Below are positions 26,833 through 30,895 of a stretch of 30,895 nt of DNA, one piece after another. The position numbers and the translations under genes are program-made. This stretch comes from DASWHF01 sp036393295 (GTDB taxonomy: Bacteria > Pseudomonadota > Gammaproteobacteria > Acidiferrobacterales > UBA6901). A model generated the notes under the pieces. It was given only the letters and a program-made list of their open reading frames with translations, did no database searches and was not told where the DNA came from. The stretch is taken from contig DASWHF010000012.1 of the NCBI GenBank assembly GCA_036393295.1, positions 1 to 30,895 of the forward strand. Reading direction: 5' to 3'. Each line of letters starts with the position of its first letter. The first letter of the stretch is position 1.

Positions 26833-26931
26833 GTCCCCTCTCCCTCTGGGAGAGGGGCAGGGTGAGGGCGGCAACGCTGCTAAGACCCCCTCACCCTAGC
26901 CCTCTCCCCCGCTTACCGCGGGGGAGAGGGA
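26833..26931. repeat. CCCTCTCCC/GGGTGAGGG inverted-repeat element, copy 2
   Basis: GTCCCCTCTCCCTCTGGGAG, AGGGTGAGGG at the left and CCCTCACCCTAGCCCTCTCC, GGGGGAGAGGG at the right form an inverted repeat in the ftsH-folP gap. It is related to 6251-6354. The rest of the 277-bp gap (26932-27072) shows no gene. Confidence 0.75.
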
Positions 26932-27072
26932 ACTGTTTCAAGCTTCCCTAGCCGGCCGGGTGCTGTTGACGGCCGGAGTGGCGTCCGCGCCGCGACCGAT
27001 CGCAGGCCACGCCGGTCGATGACGGCGTGAGGTGTGCGCCCCCCCGAAATAAGCAACGTCGCCGATACTGCC

Positions 27073-27921
27073 ATGACCCCTACGCCCGTCACCGCCCTGG
27101 ACTGCGCCGGCCGTGCCGTGGACCTCACGCGCACGGCCGTGATGGGCGTCCTCAACGTCACGCCCGATTCCTTTTCGGACGGCGGCCGCTTCCTGCTGCG
27201 CGACGTCGCCGTCGCCCATGCGCGGCGGATGGCGGCGGAGGGCGCCGACATCATCGACGTCGGCGGCGAATCCACGCGCCCGGGTGCCGCGGCCGTTCCG
27301 GTCCAGGAGGAGCTCGACCGGGTGGTCCCGGTGATCGAGGCGCTGCGCGACGCGCTGCCGGTGGCGCTGTCGGTCGACACCGCCAAGCCCGAGGTGATGC
27401 GCGCCGCGGTCGCGGCCGGTGCCGGCATGATCAACGACGTCATGGCGCTGCGCGCCGACGGCGCGCTGGCGGCCGCGCGCGACGCCGGCGTGCCGGTCTG
27501 TCTCATGCACATGCAGGGTGAGCCGCGCAGCATGCAGCGCGATCCGCGCTACGGCGACGTCGTGGCGGAGGTCAAGGCCTTCCTCGCCGGGCGCATCGCC
27601 GCCTGCGAGGCGGCGGGCATTGCACGCGCGCGGCTGGTGATCGATCCGGGTTTCGGCTTCGGCAAGACCCTGGAGCACAATTTGGCGCTGCTGCGCGCCC
27701 TGCGCGAGTTCACCGCGCTCGGCGTGCCGGTCCTGGCCGGGCTGTCGCGCAAATCGATGATCGACAAGGCGCTCGGCCTGCCGCTCGAGCGGCGCCTGTA
27801 CGCGAGCCTGGCCCTGGCCCTGATCGCGGCGCGCAACGGCGCCCGCATCCTGCGCGTCCACGACGTGGCCGCGACCCGCGAGGCACTGCGCATGGCCGAG
27901 GCGGTCGAGGGGCTGTCCTAG
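27073..27921 (+). CDS. folP: Dihydropteroate synthase
   Basis: FolP joins p-aminobenzoate to the pterin precursor in folate synthesis and is the sulfonamide target. The 282 residues contain the two pterin-binding signatures, VMGVLNVTPDSFSDGG and IIDVGGESTRPGAAAV, then SVDTAKPEVMRAAVAAGAGM, MINDVMAL, LMHMQGEPRSMQ, DPGFGFGKTLEHNLALLRAL and GLSRKSMI. ATG 27073 gives the E. coli length; GTG 27034 is in frame but has an ill-placed ribosome site. It sits in the ftsH-folP-glmM order. Confidence 0.97.
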   Translation: MTPTPVTALDCAGRAVDLTRTAVMGVLNVTPDSFSDGGRFLLRDVAVAHARRMAAEGADIIDVGGESTRPGAAAVPVQEELDRVVPVIEALRDALPVALSVDTAKPEVMRAAVAAGAGMINDVMALRADGALAAARDAGVPVCLMHMQGEPRSMQRDPRYGDVVAEVKAFLAGRIAACEAAGIARARLVIDPGFGFGKTLEHNLALLRALREFTALGVPVLAGLSRKSMIDKALGLPLERRLYASLALALIAARNGARILRVHDVAATREALRMAEAVEGLS

Positions 27922-27954
27922 TAGAACCGTGCGAAAAAGTGCAAGAAAGGAATT

Positions 27955-28072
27955 GTCGGCGGGGCGTCCAGCCCTGTCGGTACGTAGTCAGGCCGTGCAA
28001 GGCGGTCCGTAGGGTGGGGCCCTGCCCCACCAGCCGTTTGCCCGGTGGGGCAGAGCCCCACCCCACAGCTGT
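27955..28072. repeat. Repeat cluster in the folP-glmM gap
   Basis: A degenerate copy of the GGCGGGGC-TCCAGCCC family (27957-27979) is followed by a nested inverted repeat, GTAGGGTGGGGCCCTGCCCC...GGTGGGGCAGAGCCCCACCC...CTGTAG (28009-28072). The 302-bp gap has no longer gene; a 16-codon leader ORF lies at its right end. Confidence 0.75.
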
Positions 28073-28176
28073 AGAAGTTTCCCCGGTGTCTCTTGCGCTG
28101 GGTTTTTCAGCCCGTCAGCACCCGGAATGCTGCGGCCGGGCGGCCGGGTCGTATAAGACCCGTGAGGAGTAATATA

Positions 28177-28227
28177 ATGAGTCTCAATACAGCGGCTTCG
28201 CGGCCGTGCAGGAGGGGAGGAGCATGA
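28177..28227 (+). CDS. Possible leader peptide before glmM
   Basis: A 16-codon ORF (MSLNTAASRPCRRGGA, stop TGA 28225-28227) starts at ATG 28177, with GAGGAG at 28164-28169. Its stop overlaps the glmM start (ATGA), the geometry of translational coupling. TATAAT at 28173-28178 overlaps its start, so if that is a real -10 box the ORF would not be transcribed from it. The coding potential is unproven. Confidence 0.3.
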   Translation: MSLNTAASRPCRRGGA

Positions 28228-29579
28228 CCAGACGTTATTTCGGCACCGACGGCATACGCGGCTGCATGGGCGAGGAGCCCATCACGCCCGAGACCGTCTT
28301 GAAGCTCGGCTGGGCGGCCGGCCGCGTGCTCGGCCAGGGCAGCAGCGACCACGCCAAGATCCTCATCGGCAAGGACACGCGCGTGTCCGGTTATCTCCTG
28401 GAGTCGGCGCTCGAGGCCGGGCTGTCGGCGGCCGGCGTTGACATCCGCCTGCTCGGGCCGATGCCGACGCCGGCGATCGCCTACCTCACCCGCACCGCGC
28501 GCGCCCGCGCCGGCATCGTCATCAGCGCCTCGCACAATGCCTACCAGGACAACGGCATCAAGTTCTTCTCCGGCGACGGCGCCAAGCTGCCCGACGAGGT
28601 CGAGCTCGCCATCGAGGCCGAGATGCGCAAGCCGCTCAAGACCGTCGCCCCCGGTGAGCTCGGCAAGGTCAAGCGCTATGAGGACGCCGGCGGCCGCTAC
28701 GTCGAGTTCTGCAAGAGCACCTTCCCGCATCGGTTGAACCTCGAAGGTCTCAAGCTCGTCGTCGACTGCGCCAACGGCGCCGCCTATCACGTTGCGCCGC
28801 TGGTGTTCGCGGAGCTCGGCGCGAGCGTGACGGTGGTGGCCAACGACCCGGACGGCTTCAACATCAACGACGCCTGCGGTTCGACGCACCCCGAGTTGCT
28901 GCGGCGCACCGTGCTTGCCGAGAACGCCGATCTCGGCATCGCCCTCGACGGCGACGGCGACCGGGTGATCCTGGTCGACGCGAACGGCGAGCTGGTCGAC
29001 GGCGACCAGATCCTGTACATCGCCGCCCTGGCGCGCCACGCCGCCAACCGCCTGCACGGCGGCGTGGTCGGCACGCTCATGACCAACCTCGGACTGGAGC
29101 AGGCCCTGGCCGCGCACCAGATCCCGTTCCGGCGCGCCCAGGTCGGCGACCGCTACGTCATGGGCCTGCTGCACCAGCAGAGCTGGGAGCTGGGCGGCGA
29201 GACCTCCGGGCACATCATCTGCCTCGACAAGAGCACGACGGGCGACGGCATCATCGCCGCGCTCGAGGTGCTGGCGGTGATCCGCCAGAGCGGCAAGACC
29301 CTCGCCGAGCTCAAGTCCGGCATGCTGGTCTTCCCGCAGACCATGATCAACGTGCGCATGAAGCAGCGCTTCGACCTCAAGACGTCGACGCCGGTGCAGG
29401 CCGCGCTCAAGGAAGTGGAAAACGAGCTCGCCGCCGACGGCCGCGTCGTGCTGCGCGCCTCGGGCACCGAGCCGGTGGTGCGCGTCATGCTCGAAGGCCG
29501 CGACCTCAAGCAGATCGAGCGCCTCGGCCAGCAACTGGCCGAGACCGTCAAGCGCGCGGCGGAGGAGGCCGCGGCCTGA
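28224..29579 (+). CDS. glmM: Phosphoglucosamine mutase
   Basis: GlmM converts glucosamine-6-phosphate to glucosamine-1-phosphate for peptidoglycan and LPS precursors. The 451 residues have MTRRYFGTDGIRG at the start, the phosphoserine loop GIVISASHNAYQDNGIKFF (Ser103), the magnesium loop ALDGDGDRVILVD, the sugar-binding GGETSGH and the phosphate-binding RASGTEPVVRVM. ATG 28224 is chosen with GGAGGGGAGGAG just upstream; an in-frame GTG at 28206 is unlikely. It ends the ftsH-folP-glmM run. Confidence 0.98.
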   Translation: MTRRYFGTDGIRGCMGEEPITPETVLKLGWAAGRVLGQGSSDHAKILIGKDTRVSGYLLESALEAGLSAAGVDIRLLGPMPTPAIAYLTRTARARAGIVISASHNAYQDNGIKFFSGDGAKLPDEVELAIEAEMRKPLKTVAPGELGKVKRYEDAGGRYVEFCKSTFPHRLNLEGLKLVVDCANGAAYHVAPLVFAELGASVTVVANDPDGFNINDACGSTHPELLRRTVLAENADLGIALDGDGDRVILVDANGELVDGDQILYIAALARHAANRLHGGVVGTLMTNLGLEQALAAHQIPFRRAQVGDRYVMGLLHQQSWELGGETSGHIICLDKSTTGDGIIAALEVLAVIRQSGKTLAELKSGMLVFPQTMINVRMKQRFDLKTSTPVQAALKEVENELAADGRVVLRASGTEPVVRVMLEGRDLKQIERLGQQLAETVKRAAEEAAA

Positions 29580-29929
29580 TCGATTGAAAGCGGATCGTGA
29601 ACTAAGACGCGTATCGCCTTGAATCTCATGGACCGGCGACGTCATACGCCGCGGGAGTCGTAAGCCCGGTTGGCCGTGACGACCAGCGATACGCTTGACC
29701 GGACAAGGGACGTCCACTACAGTCCCCGCCATAAGAACTAAAAGTACGAGTGATGGTAGCAGAGGGGACGATAAAGCAAGGGGGGCTAAGGATGGATTAC
29801 GCAGCATCGGTCGTATTCTCACATTCAACGTCGTTCAATCCGTTGCATAGGGCTTTAGTCGGCACGGCAAGCCGTCGCGGCGTGTCGTCGCCGAGATTCG
29901 ACAGGATCGGCTGACCCGACCGCAAGCCC
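29580..29929. other. 350-bp intergenic region
   Basis: No convincing gene is seen on either strand. It holds the promoter at 29695-29723 and, just before the next gene, a possible RNA fold closed by GGGCTT (29850-29855) with AAGCCC (29924-29929) and TCGG (29859-29862) with CCGA (29916-29919). I cannot match it to a known riboswitch. Confidence 0.6.
29695..29723 (+). promoter_or_regulatory. Putative promoter for the exported toroid protein
   Basis: TTGACC (five of six), a 17-nt spacer, TACAGT (four of six). It would give a leader of about 200 nt. Confidence 0.4.
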
Positions 29930-30895
29930 ATGCGTCCGCAGCCGATCATGGATCGTTGCGCGCGTTTCGCGTGCCGCGTCATCGCGGTGGCGCTGTTCGT
30001 CGTGCCAGCGGCATCGGCGCAGGCGGCGACGGGCCTCGATTGGCTGGCCGGTCAGCAGAATGCCGACGGCAGTTACGGCGGAACGCCGGCGTCGCTGGCC
30101 ACCCCGGTGCAGTCGACCGCCGCGGTGCTGCGCGCCTATCAGGCCCTCGGCCTCGGCGCGGGAGCGTCACATTCCACCGGGCTGGCCTTTCTCGGCAGCG
30201 ATCCCGAGATCAATACCGAGTTTCTGGCCCGCAAGATCATCGCCGGCGCCCAGGCGGGCGGCGATGTCTCGGCCTGGCTCGCGACGCTGCTGACGCACCA
30301 GAATCCCGACGGCGGCTTCGGCGACCAGGCGGGATACGACAGCAGCGTGCTCGATACCGCCTTTGCGTTGGAGGCCCTGGCGGTGGCGGGATACGCGAAC
30401 GCGGAGGTCATTGCCCGGGCGATCTTCTATCTTGCCCAGCAGCAGGCGAACGGCGGCTTTCGGTTGAGCGCGGCGAACGACGGCTCGGTGCATCTCACCG
30501 CGCTGGCCATGACCGCATTGCAGCGCTATGCCTTTCACTACAATCTTGCCGGCCAGCTCGACAAGGCGCGCGCCTTCCTGTTGAGCCGGCAGTCGGCGGT
30601 GGGCGGCTGGGCGGACGATACCGAGACCGCGCTGGCCCTCACGGCGATCGTTCCGTTCACCTCCGATACCAGCCTGTACGCCGCCTCGCTGGGCGCGCTG
30701 CGCGCCGGCCAGCGCGCCGACGGTTCGTGGTTGGGGGACAGCTATACCACCGCGCTGGCGCTGCGCGCCCTGCAACTCGCGGAGAACACCGCGCCGCCGC
30801 CCGTCATGCCCACGACTGGAAGCTTCACCGGTCGTGTCGTGAACGACGCGACCGGTGTGCCGCTGGTCGGCGCTTTCGTTGCCATCGACCAGCCC
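29930..30895 (+). CDS. Exported alpha/alpha-toroid (prenyltransferase/squalene-cyclase repeat) protein, partial
   Basis: The frame is open to the right edge (322 codons so far). A Sec signal peptide (RVIAVALFVVPAASAQA) is followed by about five repeats of the terpenoid-cyclase/prenyltransferase type: LDWLAGQQNADGSYGG, LATLLTHQNPDGGFGD, AIFYLAQQQANGGFRL, AFLLSRQSAVGGWADD, LRAGQRADGSWLGD (QxxDGG-like motifs). After residue ~295 a proline linker leads to GSFTGRVVNDATGVPLVGAF, the start of a carboxypeptidase-regulatory-like (Ig-type) domain. I see no cyclase catalytic motif. Such exported toroids are probably binding or scaffold parts of large surface proteins. ATG 29948 is an alternative start; neither has a Shine-Dalgarno. 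Confidence 0.8.
   Translation, partial: MRPQPIMDRCARFACRVIAVALFVVPAASAQAATGLDWLAGQQNADGSYGGTPASLATPVQSTAAVLRAYQALGLGAGASHSTGLAFLGSDPEINTEFLARKIIAGAQAGGDVSAWLATLLTHQNPDGGFGDQAGYDSSVLDTAFALEALAVAGYANAEVIARAIFYLAQQQANGGFRLSAANDGSVHLTALAMTALQRYAFHYNLAGQLDKARAFLLSRQSAVGGWADDTETALALTAIVPFTSDTSLYAASLGALRAGQRADGSWLGDSYTTALALRALQLAENTAPPPVMPTTGSFTGRVVNDATGVPLVGAFVAIDQP

Noticed and set aside
29840..29929. Cyclic-di-GMP (GEMM) riboswitch before the toroid protein
   Set aside because: A closing stem is present, but the conserved GEMM core (ACGCAAAGCC-type junction and tetraloop receptor) is absent.
29797..29982. Minus-strand 61-codon frame
   Set aside because: No ribosome site or recognisable motif, and it overlaps the start of the exported protein.

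Overview
The window is high-GC chromosomal DNA from a gammaproteobacterium. Evidence for this is the gene order smpB / ratA-rnfH / bamE / fur / recN / nadK / hrcA-grpE-dnaK-dnaJ / dapB-carAB / greA-rlmE-ftsH-folP-glmM, together with msrPQ. CIRCE/HrcA combined with sigma-32-type promoters suggests a non-enteric lineage; I cannot name the genus.

Left flank (1-1890) is accessory. It holds a partial HTH-nucleotidyltransferase gene running off the left edge behind a double palindrome, a 66-residue excisionase-like DNA-binding protein, a small uncertain ORF, and a LAGLIDADG homing endonuclease. Next to it, on the minus strand, is ssrA (tmRNA, 1893-2534). The gene looks broken at its 3' end but is not: a 288-nt group I intron (1910-2197) sits in the T-loop, with P1, P2, P4, P5, P7, P8 and P9 all recognisable, and the last 17 nt of tmRNA follow it directly. 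The endonuclease gene lies just outside the intron, 83 nt past the tmRNA 3' end. This is the most interesting feature of the window.

Core part (2600-29600): smpB (-), a sodium-coupled transporter with ratA and rnfH (+), bamE (-) diverging from fur (+), then a leftward block recN + short ArgA-like acetyltransferase, and nadK. Rightward follows the chaperone cluster hrcA-grpE-dnaK-dnaJ with CIRCE and two matching heat-shock promoters, then a Tat-type DsrE-family protein with the MsrP/MsrQ periplasmic methionine sulfoxide repair pair, mgtC (-), dapB, carA-carB-greA, rlmE-ftsH, folP and glmM. carA is preceded by a promoter and then an intrinsic terminator, an arrangement that suggests attenuation.

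The right edge holds the start of an exported alpha/alpha-toroid repeat protein. Gaps between core genes are filled by at least four families of dispersed, mostly inverted repeats; one supplies the C-terminus of CarA and another abuts the start codons of dnaJ and rlmE.
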